Source: Hymenobacter gelipurpurascens
Lineage (GTDB): Bacteria > Bacteroidota > Bacteroidia > Cytophagales > Hymenobacteraceae
Length of the DNA: 64,000 nucleotides
Reading direction: 5' to 3'
Assembly: GCF_900187375.1 (NCBI RefSeq)
Contig: NZ_FYEW01000002.1
Span: forward strand, 62,001-126,000
The notes under the pieces are model-generated. The model saw only the letters and a list, made by a program, of their open reading frames with translations, was not told where the DNA came from and searched no databases. The position numbers were made by a program, and so were the translations under genes. Positions 1 through 8,619 of the stretch are shown in pieces; positions within the stretch are counted from its first letter, which is position 1; each line of letters starts with the position of its first letter.

Positions 1-1
1 G

Positions 2-244
2 CGTGCCAAAGCCTACAACCAGCACTTGCACCCTATCATGGAAGAACGCCTGACCCTGATGCAACAAGGCCTGGTGCTGCGCCAGACAATGCTCCATAAC
101 TTTAAATATCGGTTCGATAATCAGCTCATCATGATGGACCGCGACATGAACCAAGCTGATTTTGAGGCCACCGACATCGGCAATGAGCTGCGCGGAAAGC
201 CCCGGCAGCGCGCTCCTATTCAGGGGCGCCTCTCCGACCTCTAG
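2..244 (+). CDS. C-terminal fragment of an unidentified protein (cut by window edge)
   Basis: The frame is open from the first bases of the window to a TAG at 242-244, so the visible 80 residues are the end of a gene that starts outside. The piece is hydrophilic and rich in Met, Gln, Arg and Asp, with no membrane segment or signal peptide. I do not recognise a family. The ending QRAPIQGRLSDL looks like a flexible tail. The stop codon lies within a TAGGCCAC copy of the window-wide short repeat. The next gene starts 118 bases downstream on the same strand. Confidence 0.6.
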   Translation, partial: RAKAYNQHLHPIMEERLTLMQQGLVLRQTMLHNFKYRFDNQLIMMDRDMNQADFEATDIGNELRGKPRQRAPIQGRLSDL

Positions 245-362
245 GCCACCTCATCAGCAATCCTGTCAGGTGCTAGGCCACTGGCAGGATTTATGACGCC
301 ACCCGCGGGGCCGGCAGTGCAGTTTTCAGCAACCCTGGAAGCGCGCCGCCGGCCCTTCGTTT

Positions 363-1202
363 ATGGCTGCACCTGACCCCATTGGCCTATTTGCGCAGAA
401 AACCGATGCCGAGCTGCTCTACCTGGCGCAGCACGGGCAGCGCTACCCGGCTGCCGTGGTACAGGGCGCGGTGCAGGAACTGCAACGGCGCGGCCTCATT
501 CCGGAGGAGCTACCCGAACCAGCAGCTAGGCCAGTAGCTGCGCCGCCTGCTGCTCCAGAACCCACAGGCTGGGCGCTGTTGCGCGAAATCAGCCGGGGAG
601 TTTTCTGGCCTCGGCCCGGCTACTTTATCACGCCTATCCTGCTATGGCTGAATTTACTGGCCTACGCCCTGCTTGGCATGACGGGCTCTGATGTGGTGGC
701 GCCCAAGGCCGCCGACCTATTGCGCTGGGGAGCAAACTTCTCGCCCCTGACTTTGCACGGTGAGCCGTGGCGGTTGGTCACGAGCTGCTTCCTGCACGGC
801 GGGCCGGCCCATTTGCTCCTGAACATGTCGTCGTTAGTGTTTCTGGGGCTGATGACGGAGGGCCTGACGGGCCGCTGGCGGTTGCTGCTGGTGTATCTGC
901 TGAGCGGAGTGGGCGGCAGCCTGCTCAGCTTGTGGTGGCATACGCAGGGCGTGCTTTCGGTGGGCGCTTCGGGTGCGGTTTTCGGGCTCTATGGGCTACT
1001 GCTGGCCACGTTGGCGCTGCACCCCACCTCCTTCGACCGCTCGGCTCGTCGCACGGTGCTGCTCTTCATCTTTTACCTGATGGCCAGCAGTCTGGCCGGT
1101 GGCCTGGAGACCCACGCTACGGATAATGCCGCCCATGTTGGGGGGTTACTTTCTGGTTTGGTGCTAGGGAGTTTGTGGCCGCGTCGGGCGCATCAGGCTT
1201 AA
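363..1202 (+). CDS. Rhomboid family intramembrane serine protease
   Basis: Predicted polytopic membrane protease of 279 residues that would cut transmembrane substrates within the lipid bilayer. The N-terminal 85 residues look cytosolic: a short helical region, then a Pro/Ala-rich linker. Six or so hydrophobic segments follow. The first loop has the rhomboid signature HGGPAHLLLN. The catalytic serine sits in GASGAVFG (Ser203) and the partner histidine in NAAHVGG (His258), so the Ser-His dyad is complete. Length and motif order fit the family well. Substrate is unknown; the neighbours do not indicate a pathway. Confidence 0.9.
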   Translation: MAAPDPIGLFAQKTDAELLYLAQHGQRYPAAVVQGAVQELQRRGLIPEELPEPAARPVAAPPAAPEPTGWALLREISRGVFWPRPGYFITPILLWLNLLAYALLGMTGSDVVAPKAADLLRWGANFSPLTLHGEPWRLVTSCFLHGGPAHLLLNMSSLVFLGLMTEGLTGRWRLLLVYLLSGVGGSLLSLWWHTQGVLSVGASGAVFGLYGLLLATLALHPTSFDRSARRTVLLFIFYLMASSLAGGLETHATDNAAHVGGLLSGLVLGSLWPRRAHQA

Positions 1203-1342
1203 CGCACACTAAGCCTTTTTGCATCCTACAGGTTTATTTCTATATTCGTCAACACTATATTATTATCTGACAGATACTTACAGTCGGTTGTCACTGACCG
1301 TATAAGTAACTGCCTTGTTCCGTCCCTTACCTCAAGCTCGTT

Positions 1343-2305
1343 ATGAAACAACTGTTACATAGAATAGCCACGGCCGTGGCTGCCGTGCTTTTTGCTGGCT
1401 CCGCCCTTGCCCAAACGCCCGCCGCCGTACCGAATGGCACCTTCGAAACATGGGCAACCCGAAGCGGCTCCGAGGCACCTCAAGGGTGGATCAGGACCGA
1501 CGAAATCCTGCTGTTTTCGCCCTTGGCACCCCTGGCCCCACTCCTGGTCCCGACAGGAACTACTACTAAAGCTACCGTTGCGCACGGGGGTAGCTTTGCG
1601 GCACAAATTCAGAATGTGACCAAAACTACACCGCTGGGCAGTGGCGTGCTGCCCGGGGTGTTGTTGCTGGGCCCCCGCGTGAACCCCAATGGCAACGGCA
1701 ATATAGGCGGCGGTGTGCCCTATACCAGTCGGCCTACGCGCCTGCAGTTCTGGTATAAGCTCACCGGCGACAATGCGCTAAAAGACTCTGCGGCGGTAGC
1801 GGTTGGGCTGCTCAAAACCCAAGGCGGCTCCACCGACATTGTGGCCTTCGATGCCGTGTTGCTGACTCCGGCTCCCAACTATACCCTGCTGGATATCCCG
1901 CTGACCTACATCAAAAGCTTTGCTCCCGATACGCTGGAAATGTTCTTTACCTCTGGTCTTGCGGAAACCATTACGGCTGGTACCACGCTCACGGTTGATG
2001 ACGTTGTGCTGGTAGGCACCGTAACGGCTACCCGCAACCCGGCCACCGAGGCCGCCCTCCAAATTTACCCCAACCCCAGCACCACCGGCGAGTTCTCCCT
2101 GGCCTCTCTCGGCAGCCCAGCCCTTTCCACCGCTCCGTACACCGTAGCCGATGTTACGGGCCGCATCGTTGTTCGCCAGGCCGCCGCAGCCGCCAGCGAA
2201 GCCCGCGGCCGCCTCGTAAACCTCCGCGGGCAGCGGGCAGGCGTGTACCTGCTACAGCTTCATACGCCCGAAGGTCCCCTAACCCGTAAGCTCGTAATTG
2301 AGTAG
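1343..2305 (+). CDS. Secreted protein with type IX secretion (T9SS type A) sorting domain
   Basis: 320 residues. An N-terminal signal peptide runs to about residue 23 (cleavage after SALA). A beta-rich central region starts with NGTFETW and resembles the jelly-roll module found in PCMD/choice-of-anchor proteins; this assignment is tentative. The last 80 residues form a typical Por secretion tail: IYPNPS, then VTGRIV, then an ending of the G-VYLLQL...KLVIE type. Such proteins cross the inner membrane by Sec and the outer membrane by T9SS, and end up on the surface or in the medium. A strong terminator hairpin follows at 2327. The stop codon is inside a TAGGCCAC repeat copy. Confidence 0.85.
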   Translation: MKQLLHRIATAVAAVLFAGSALAQTPAAVPNGTFETWATRSGSEAPQGWIRTDEILLFSPLAPLAPLLVPTGTTTKATVAHGGSFAAQIQNVTKTTPLGSGVLPGVLLLGPRVNPNGNGNIGGGVPYTSRPTRLQFWYKLTGDNALKDSAAVAVGLLKTQGGSTDIVAFDAVLLTPAPNYTLLDIPLTYIKSFAPDTLEMFFTSGLAETITAGTTLTVDDVVLVGTVTATRNPATEAALQIYPNPSTTGEFSLASLGSPALSTAPYTVADVTGRIVVRQAAAAASEARGRLVNLRGQRAGVYLLQLHTPEGPLTRKLVIE

Positions 2306-2326
2306 GCCACGCTGGCCCACGAGTAG

Positions 2327-2365
2327 AAGTCCGGCCGCTGCCTTGCGTAGTGGCCGGACTTTTTT
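2327..2365 (+). terminator. Rho-independent terminator after the T9SS protein
   Basis: A 10-bp perfect stem (AAGTCCGGCC pairing with GGCCGGACTT) is followed by a run of T. It lies 22 bases after the stop of the T9SS gene and reads in its direction. Confidence 0.85.
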
Positions 2366-2517
2366 ACACATTTGGCAATCGAAAAGCCAGCTTTCGGGGT
2401 TATAGAGCCAGAAGAGCCTGCCAGGCATACCGCTTTGCCGACAGAATGCAATGAGATCCTGGCGGCGGCCCTATTTACCACTCCTAGGCCTATCTGGTAG
2501 TTAATCATCTGACTTTC

Positions 2518-3651
2518 GTGACCGAAACCCAAGACCCTTCCAACTCAATACCGGCCGCCGGCCCTTCCCGGTGGCGGCGGGCCGCGGCGGCAGTAGGCTG
2601 GGCGGCCCGGGCCCCGCTTACGGGGGTAGGATTTCTGTATCGGGCCGGGCAGGAGAATCTGCACTTTACGCTGCCCGTGCTCAATGGCGCTTTCGGCGAC
2701 CAGCTAGCCGCCCGCCACGACCCGCGGGCCATTCAGATGAGCTTCCGCCGCCACGAGGCCGATGTACCGGTAGCCGACCTGCGCCTGAGTTCCAACGCAG
2801 CCGGTAACCCCCAGAAAACGGTGGTGTTCCTGCATGGCCTCATGGGTGACGAAATTATTTGGCAAGCCGGCTCACCCGACGGCCTACGCTACGGCCCCAG
2901 TCTGCAGCAGGAGTTGGGCGTGTGTTGCTTGTATGTGCGCTACAACTCCGGCCTGCATATTTCTGAAAACGGCCGGCTGCTCCATCAGCTTCTATCCGAG
3001 CTGGTGCACACCTTCCCAGAGGCCGTGGGCGAGCTGGTGCTGGTAGGCCACAGTATGGGCGGGCTCATCATCCGAAGTGCCGGCTACTATGCCGACCAGG
3101 AGCTTAAAAACCGTCAGCCAGAACACGAGCAAACATCTAGTTGGCTAGGCCACCTGCGCAACGTGCTGCTGCTGGGCGTGCCTAACGATGGCTCTTTTCT
3201 GGAGCAGAACAGCTACTTCACCTCCCTGATTCTGCGCAAAATCAACATCTGGCCCACGCGCTTTGTCAGTGGCCTGATTGACAAGCGCAGCAATGGCATC
3301 AAGGATCTGCGCTTTGCGCGGCTGATAGAGGAAGACTGGCAAAACCCGAACGCCGACGACCTGTTTCCGCCGCGCACAGTGGTTCCGCTGCTGCCCGGCG
3401 TGCACTACCATGTGCTGGCGGGCTCCCTGCTGAAATCAGATACGTCTGTGCTGCACGATTATTTTGGCGACGGGTTGGTAGGTGCCCACAGCGCCCAGGG
3501 CCGCATCTTCCGCGACCCGGCAGCGCCTGCCGACCTGCGCATCAGCACCCAGGTATTCCCGAAGCTGCACCACGGCTCATTGCTCAGCCACCCCGAGGTG
3601 TATGCTTATCTGCGGGATGTAGTAGCCCAGGAGAACCAACGTGCTGAGTAG
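2518..3651 (+). CDS. Alpha/beta-hydrolase, lipase/esterase (PGAP1-like)
   Basis: 377 residues starting at GTG. The fold is shown by VVFLHGLMGDE (oxyanion-hole region, about residue 102) and the nucleophile elbow LVLVGHSMGG with Ser179. A later DGLVGAHS may supply the acid and LHHGSLLSHP the histidine. The family includes triacylglycerol lipases and PGAP1-type esterases that act on lipid or acyl esters. There is no clear signal peptide, although residues 20-45 are Ala-rich and hydrophobic. The substrate cannot be told from the sequence. It is followed after about 70 bases by a ferredoxin reductase on the same strand. Confidence 0.8.
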   Translation: MTETQDPSNSIPAAGPSRWRRAAAAVGWAARAPLTGVGFLYRAGQENLHFTLPVLNGAFGDQLAARHDPRAIQMSFRRHEADVPVADLRLSSNAAGNPQKTVVFLHGLMGDEIIWQAGSPDGLRYGPSLQQELGVCCLYVRYNSGLHISENGRLLHQLLSELVHTFPEAVGELVLVGHSMGGLIIRSAGYYADQELKNRQPEHEQTSSWLGHLRNVLLLGVPNDGSFLEQNSYFTSLILRKINIWPTRFVSGLIDKRSNGIKDLRFARLIEEDWQNPNADDLFPPRTVVPLLPGVHYHVLAGSLLKSDTSVLHDYFGDGLVGAHSAQGRIFRDPAAPADLRISTQVFPKLHHGSLLSHPEVYAYLRDVVAQENQRAE

Positions 3652-3721
3652 CCAGAGAACCAGCCGCAGCCTCTAGGCCACTACTTTGCGCTTTTCGGAA
3701 GAATACCCAAACAGCCGCTTC

Positions 3722-4747
3722 GTGACCATCCCGCTTCGCATTACCCATATTCAGGAAGAAGCTCCGGAAGCCAAAACGTTCTGGCTGACGCCTGCGCAGC
3801 CAGTTCCGTACCAGGCGGGGCAATACCTCACGCTGCTGCATCCGCACCACCCGGAGTTGCGCCGCTCCTATTCGCTTTCTTCGGCGCCCGAGGTGGATGT
3901 TGAGCTGGGCATCACGGTACGGCGCGTAGCCAACGGGCAGTTTTCCAGGTGGCTGATAGATGAAGCCAAGCCCGACGACGAGCTCCTTACTTTGGGAGCG
4001 GGTGGTCTGTTTACGCTGCCTGCGGCTAATGCGGTGGCCTACGAGCAGGTATTGCTGTTTGCAGCGGGTAGCGGCATTGCGCCGCTATATTCTCTTCTGA
4101 AATCTATTCTGCACACCCGGCCCGGAGTGCGGGTATTGCTGGTGTACAGCAACCACACTCTCACCGATGCTATTTTTTTTCAGGAGCTACGCGCGTTGGC
4201 TACCCGTTTCCCGGAGCGGCTCCGCATCGAGTTCCTGTTCAGCAACCACCCCAACCTGGCCCGCGCCCGCCTCTACAAAGACTTGCTGGTGAGCCTGGTG
4301 CGCGAGCATGCCACCACCACGCCAGCCCGAATGCTGGCCTACGTGTGCGGCCCCCTGAACTACATGCGGATGTGTAACTACGGCCTCCATGCCGTAGGCC
4401 TATCGGCGGGCAATATCAGGCGCGAGAACTTTGTATTGCCTCCGCCTACTCAAGCCCAGCTCCCACCCGATACGGCTACCCACCATGTGCAGCTTGAAAT
4501 CGGGGGCCGGCACTTCACGTTTCCGGTGCCGTATCCCGAAACCATTCTGCGGGCCGCACGGGCCCATGGCCTCACGCTGCCGTTCAGCTGCGAAGCAGGC
4601 GTTTGTGGCAATTGCGTGGCGCGCTGCACGTCTGGCAAGGTCTGGCTTTCCTACAATGAGGTCCTTACCGAACGCGACCTGGCCCAGGGCCTGACCCTCA
4701 CCTGCGTAGGCCACCCCGTAGGCGGCGACGTGCACCTGCGGGTGTAG
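3722..4747 (+). CDS. Ferredoxin-type NAD(P)H oxidoreductase (FAD + plant-type 2Fe-2S)
   Basis: Electron-transfer flavoprotein related to PaaE/phenylacetyl-CoA epoxidase reductase and other class IA reductases. FAD binding is shown by RRSYSLSS and NAD(P) binding by LLFAAGSGIAPLYS. The C-terminal ferredoxin domain has CEAGVCGNC with a fourth cysteine in LTLTCVGHP, so it should carry a 2Fe-2S cluster. I chose the GTG at 3722 (341 residues, beginning VTIPLRITHIQEE). A TTG at 3686 in the same frame would add 12 residues, but it lies within CTACTTTGCG, which itself resembles a Bacteroidota -7 promoter element. The oxygenase partner is not encoded nearby. Confidence 0.85.
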   Translation: MTIPLRITHIQEEAPEAKTFWLTPAQPVPYQAGQYLTLLHPHHPELRRSYSLSSAPEVDVELGITVRRVANGQFSRWLIDEAKPDDELLTLGAGGLFTLPAANAVAYEQVLLFAAGSGIAPLYSLLKSILHTRPGVRVLLVYSNHTLTDAIFFQELRALATRFPERLRIEFLFSNHPNLARARLYKDLLVSLVREHATTTPARMLAYVCGPLNYMRMCNYGLHAVGLSAGNIRRENFVLPPPTQAQLPPDTATHHVQLEIGGRHFTFPVPYPETILRAARAHGLTLPFSCEAGVCGNCVARCTSGKVWLSYNEVLTERDLAQGLTLTCVGHPVGGDVHLRV

Positions 4748-4845
4748 AGCTAAGTCTGCCCTCTCTATACCGAGAACGTCATGCTTGATCTGACGTCCGC
4801 TTGTCGAAGCAAGACCGTCTTTTTCTGTTCCATACTTTCCAGCCA

Positions 4846-4888
4846 CTAAAAAGCCCCTGCAGCTTCTGAAGTCGCAGGGGCTTTTTAG
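4846..4888. terminator. Bidirectional terminator between convergent genes
   Basis: A perfect stem CTAAAAAGCCCCTGC / GCAGGGGCTTTTTAG with a 13-base loop lies between the oxidoreductase (+) and the alpha-glucosidase (-). The A-run and T-run on either side let it work in both directions. Confidence 0.85.
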
Positions 4889-4897
4889 AGCTTCGTT

Positions 4898-4943
4898 ATA
4901 ATTCGCTAGCCTATCACCAGATAATTCGCTAGCCTATCACCAG
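4898..4943. repeat. 23-bp perfect tandem duplication over the 3' end of the GH31 gene
   Basis: ATAATTCGCTAGCCTATCACCAG occurs twice, end to end, at 4898-4920 and 4921-4943 (written here as one 23-base unit, key part TCGCTAGCCTATCACC). The second copy holds the last codons and stop of the alpha-glucosidase on the minus strand; the first is a non-coding copy just past the stop. Confidence 0.9.
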
Positions 4944-7361
4944 CTCCGTGAAACCGGCGCTTACCACTACGCTCGGTAGCGCTAGGCCAGTTTCAGTAGT
5001 CGTTTCCTTTGCTGCCGCTGCCGCACCGTCTAGGCTAATCATGGTTGGCGCGAAGGGCAGGCCGTGCAGCACTACGCGGTAGCTCGTGAATGAGGGCTGG
5101 AAGTCGCCTTCGGTGGTCTGCTGTAGCACCAGCCCCGTTTCGGTGCCTTTTACGGTGAAGCGGCGCGTGGTGCTTTGGCCGTTCTGGTAGCCGTAGCCTT
5201 CGCCGCCATCGTCGTAGAGCACACTGGTTTCCGTGCCGTTCTTATGGTACACGTGTAGGGTCACTTCTTCCACCACTTTCTCGCCTACGTACTGCATCAC
5301 GGGGTACATGGGCAGCACGGCGCCGGCCTTGATGAACAGCGGTATACGCGTCAGGTCAGCAGCAGCCCATACTTCGGCACCGCCGGTTTTGGCTTCGTCG
5401 GTCCAGTAGTAGAACCAGTCGCCGCGGGGCAGGTACATCCAGCGGCCGTCGGCGCCGGGCGTGGTGATGGGGCACACCAGCAGATGGTCGCCGAGGGCAA
5501 ACTCGGCCATGCGCAGGTAGGTATCGGTATCGGCCTGGTCGAGGAACGCCAGGGGGCGTAATATGGGCGTGCCCTGCTTCACGTGCTGCCAGAACGTGGT
5601 GTACATATAGGGCAGGAGGCGGTAGCGCAGCTCAATGAAGCCCTTGGCCAGCTCAGCGTACTGCTCCCCGAAGCTCCAGGGCTCCTGGTCGCCGTGGTCG
5701 CCGGAGCTATGCGTGCGGAAGAACGGATGGAAGGCTCCCAGCGCCACCCAGCGCACGTACAGCTCGCCATCGGGCGTATCAATGAAGCCCCCGATATCCG
5801 ATCCAATGAAGCTGAAGCCCGAGATGCTCAGGCGCTGACACTGAATGTTGGCTAGCCACAGGTGTTCCCAGGAGGCCACGTTGTCGCCGGTCCAGCCGGA
5901 GGAGTAGCGCTGCCCGCCCGAGTACGTGCTGCGCGTGATGGTGAAGGGCCGGTTGGGGTAGCTGAACTGCTTCACGCCAGCCGCCGTGGCACGGGCCATC
6001 TGCATGCCGTAGATGTTGTGGGCCTTCTTATGCGAGGCCTGGTGGCCGTCGTAGCTGAAGCGCACGTCATCGGGGAAAGTACCTTTCTCGAACACGGCCG
6101 GCTCGTTCATGTCGTTCCACACGCCCCGCACGCCATCTTCCTGAATCAGGCCCTTGAATAGGCCGGCCCACCACTCGCGCACGTCGGGGCGGGTGTAGTC
6201 GGGGAAGTTGCAGAGGCCGGGCCACACGGAGCCTTTCATCAGCGGCCCATCGGCGCGGCGGCAGAAGTAGTCGTTCTGCAGGCCCTCGCGGTACACGCTG
6301 TAGTTGGGGTCAATCTTGATGCCGGGGTCGATGATGACGATGGTTTTGAAGCCATCTCCGGCCAGCTCCCGCACCATGCGCTTAGGGTCGGGAAAGTGAG
6401 TAGGGTTCCAGGTAAAGCACCGGTACCCCTCCATATAATCGATGTCGAGGTAGAGCGCGTCGCACGGAATCTGCCGGTCGCGGAAGCCCTTGCCGATGCC
6501 TTTGAACAAGCTTTCGGGGAAGTAGCTCCACTTGCACTGGTGGTAGCCCAGGGCCCACAGCGGCGGCAGCTCGGGCGGGCAGGTGAGGCGGGTATACTCC
6601 TCCGTTACTTCCATGAGCGAGGGGCCATAGATGAAGTAGTAGTTCATCTCGCCGCCCTGAGCCCAGAAACTGGCCACGTCGGCCCGCTCGGCGGCAAAGT
6701 CGAAGGAGGCCTTGAAGGTGTTGTCGAAGAAAATGCCGTGCCCGATTTTCTGGTGCAGGGCCAGGAAAAACGGAATATTCTTGTAGAGCGGGTCGGAGCC
6801 TTTTACGTAGCCGTAGGTATCGGTACCCCAGTTCGTGAACTGCTTGCCGCGCAGGTTCATGTTGTCGGGCTTGTCGCCGAGGCCGTAGTAGTGGGCGCCG
6901 CTTTGCACCAGCTTGCTCATCTTCACGATGTCGTTGCCGGTTTCGTACTCATATTCCCAGTGGAAGCCTTTCTCGTCTTCGCTCAGCACAGAGCCGGAGC
7001 GGTCGAGCACGCGGCTGGCCAGGTTGGTCTTGGAAATGGTGCAGATCAGGCGGTCGGTGGTGATGCGGTAATGGTCAGGCTTCTCCCGGAATTCCAGAAA
7101 CTCGGGCTCCTGCCGGGGGGGCACTCCATCCGGAAAAGCGTAGCTGAAATCGGGGGCAAACCCATTATCGGTGGCAAACCGGAAGCGCAGCACTTTATCG
7201 GTAATGACCTGAAGCTGGAGCTGGACGCCGTTATCGCAGAGAAAGAGAAAATCAGCTCCAGATTGCTGACAGGAAACGACTTGCCCAGGATAAAACTCCT
7301 GCCTGGCCCGAGCGGCCAGATCGTTTACCATGTAATTATTCTCCTGAAAATTGTCGGCCAT
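4929..7361 (-). CDS. Glycoside hydrolase family 31 alpha-glucosidase
   Basis: Releases glucose from non-reducing ends of alpha-glucans or related oligosaccharides. The N-terminal beta-sandwich carries LRFRFATDNGF, then comes the catalytic barrel with the GH31 signature GVWNDMNEP (nucleophile Asp417), RSTYSGGQRY, IGSDIGGF and FRTHSSGDHGDQEPW. The C-terminal sandwich domains include LYDDGGEGYGY. The start MADNFQENNYMVND gives 810 residues and no signal peptide, so it is probably cytosolic. The frame extends 29 codons further upstream, but that stretch covers a hairpin-plus-T-run and looks like a leader, not coding sequence. It is divergent from the glycosyltransferase-like gene and belongs with the branching enzyme nearby in alpha-glucan metabolism. 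Confidence 0.92.
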   Translation of the reverse strand: MADNFQENNYMVNDLAARARQEFYPGQVVSCQQSGADFLFLCDNGVQLQLQVITDKVLRFRFATDNGFAPDFSYAFPDGVPPRQEPEFLEFREKPDHYRITTDRLICTISKTNLASRVLDRSGSVLSEDEKGFHWEYEYETGNDIVKMSKLVQSGAHYYGLGDKPDNMNLRGKQFTNWGTDTYGYVKGSDPLYKNIPFFLALHQKIGHGIFFDNTFKASFDFAAERADVASFWAQGGEMNYYFIYGPSLMEVTEEYTRLTCPPELPPLWALGYHQCKWSYFPESLFKGIGKGFRDRQIPCDALYLDIDYMEGYRCFTWNPTHFPDPKRMVRELAGDGFKTIVIIDPGIKIDPNYSVYREGLQNDYFCRRADGPLMKGSVWPGLCNFPDYTRPDVREWWAGLFKGLIQEDGVRGVWNDMNEPAVFEKGTFPDDVRFSYDGHQASHKKAHNIYGMQMARATAAGVKQFSYPNRPFTITRSTYSGGQRYSSGWTGDNVASWEHLWLANIQCQRLSISGFSFIGSDIGGFIDTPDGELYVRWVALGAFHPFFRTHSSGDHGDQEPWSFGEQYAELAKGFIELRYRLLPYMYTTFWQHVKQGTPILRPLAFLDQADTDTYLRMAEFALGDHLLVCPITTPGADGRWMYLPRGDWFYYWTDEAKTGGAEVWAAADLTRIPLFIKAGAVLPMYPVMQYVGEKVVEEVTLHVYHKNGTETSVLYDDGGEGYGYQNGQSTTRRFTVKGTETGLVLQQTTEGDFQPSFTSYRVVLHGLPFAPTMISLDGAAAAAKETTTETGLALPSVVVSAGFTELVIG

Positions 7362-7388
7362 TGGTGATGATTCGAGAGGTAAGCAAGC

Positions 7389-7413
7389 AAAAAACCTCTG
7401 GGCAAGCCAGAGG
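7389..7413 (-). promoter_or_regulatory. Terminator-like hairpin in the 5' leader of the alpha-glucosidase gene
   Basis: Read on the minus strand, a CCTCTGG stem and its complement enclose a 5-base loop and are followed at once by TTTTTT. It sits 28 bases before the chosen start codon, downstream of a TACCTTGC promoter-like box near 7430. The layout is that of an attenuator. No gene ends here on the minus strand, so it cannot be an ordinary 3' terminator. Confidence 0.45.
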
Positions 7414-7567
7414 CGTCGGTTTAATTCTGCAAGGTAAAAACGATTCATGCGACTTCCGGTGGCCTACAGTCGAGTTTTTAGGAAAAAGCCATTCCGGGGC
7501 GTGGCGGGCGGCTTTTTTCTCTACCTTGCCGTACCAGGCTAGTGCCCGCCTTCCGTTATCCCATACT

Positions 7568-8605
7568 ATGACTCCTGCTGCATCCCACGTATTGCTTCTT
7601 GGCTGGGACGACACCCCCCGCACGGGCGAGCAATCGGCTCCGGCCGTATTTCCATTGGTACAGGCTTTAGCCCCGCAGATTCCTCTGGCCATTGTGCTCC
7701 CACGACGCCCCGCGGCCCTGGTTACCACGCCCAACACCCATCTCACGGTGCTCTCGGAGCTGACCCCTGCCGACCTGCTGGCTACTGCGCAACGCCCCGA
7801 TACTGGCCCGGCCGCGTGGCAGGCGCCGGCCGCTCCTTACGTGGGTAGCTCTAGCAGCCCCTTGGAGCGAGGTCTGGCCATTCCGGCTGAGCCTTACGTA
7901 GGCCGCTCCCCACAGGCTCCGGCCCCTGATACTGGTGCCGCAATGGTTACAACTGGCCTAGCGGCCTCCGCTGCCGAAGCTTCCCAACGCTCCGCTGCTG
8001 CATCAGCAACTACTACCCAACCGGAAGGTGGCCTACTAGACCACGACGACTTTGAAGACAATGGCGCCGAACCCAAAGCCGCCGAAGCGTACGACCTCTC
8101 GCAGCCCCAGGATGATATGGTGCAGGATGCTGTACCTAAGCCCGCCCCTACTCCACTGCCATCGGCGCCCCTCCCCGACGGCCTTGCCGCGCTTCAGCTT
8201 ACGCCCGAGCCCGATGCCGACCTGAATTACCAGGTGATTCAATACGCCCGATTTGCCACGCGGCAGTCGTTTCTGGAGAACTTTTCCGTGATTTACGCCA
8301 CCGACTGGCCTACGTGGCTGGCGGCCATGGAAATCAGGCAGCAAACGGGCCGGCCACTGGTGCTGCACGTGCACAGCCTGGCCCAAGACCGCAACACGGC
8401 CGCCGACCGGGGCTGGATTCAGGAGCTCGAACGCCTGACCATGCGCCGCGCCGACCTGGTGCTGGCCGCTTCCGACGATATTGCCCAACGCCTGCGCGAA
8501 ACGTACCCCTTGCTGGTGAAACACCTGCAGGTGGTTCATCCCGACGATACGAACACACTTACCAACACGCTACGCCAGCTCGAAACTACCTGGGCAGGCC
8601 GCTAG
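7568..8605 (+). CDS. GT4/glycogen-synthase-like protein lacking the C-terminal catalytic half
   Basis: 345 residues. The first 50 (HVLLLGWDDTP, then VQALAPQIPLAIVLP) and the last 130 resemble the N-terminal Rossmann domain of GT-B glycosyltransferases of the GT4/GT5 type: VIYATDWPTWLAAMEIRQQ, PLVLHVHSLAQDR, and the helix ELERLTMRRADLVLAASDDI. Between them is about 120 residues of Ala/Pro/Thr-rich low-complexity sequence. The protein stops where the C-terminal, sugar-nucleotide-binding Rossmann domain should begin, and the next frame (8620) is an unrelated gene. As a lone acceptor-side domain it is unlikely to be a working transferase. The position between alpha-glucosidase and branching enzyme suggests a role in glycogen metabolism, perhaps as a partner or regulator. 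I chose ATG 7568; the open frame upstream is the leader of the divergent gene. Confidence 0.65.
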   Translation: MTPAASHVLLLGWDDTPRTGEQSAPAVFPLVQALAPQIPLAIVLPRRPAALVTTPNTHLTVLSELTPADLLATAQRPDTGPAAWQAPAAPYVGSSSSPLERGLAIPAEPYVGRSPQAPAPDTGAAMVTTGLAASAAEASQRSAAASATTTQPEGGLLDHDDFEDNGAEPKAAEAYDLSQPQDDMVQDAVPKPAPTPLPSAPLPDGLAALQLTPEPDADLNYQVIQYARFATRQSFLENFSVIYATDWPTWLAAMEIRQQTGRPLVLHVHSLAQDRNTAADRGWIQELERLTMRRADLVLAASDDIAQRLRETYPLLVKHLQVVHPDDTNTLTNTLRQLETTWAGR

Positions 8606-8619
8606 CTTTTCTTTTACCC

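Noticed and set aside
3686..3721. TTG start for the ferredoxin reductase
   Set aside because: Possible, but it coincides with a -7-like sequence and adds residues not needed by the fold; kept only as an alternative.
6396..7367. Open frame of 323 codons on the plus strand
   Set aside because: It lies entirely opposite the GH31 alpha-glucosidase and reads as Val/Ala/His-rich sequence without motifs, a typical antisense shadow of GC-rich coding DNA.
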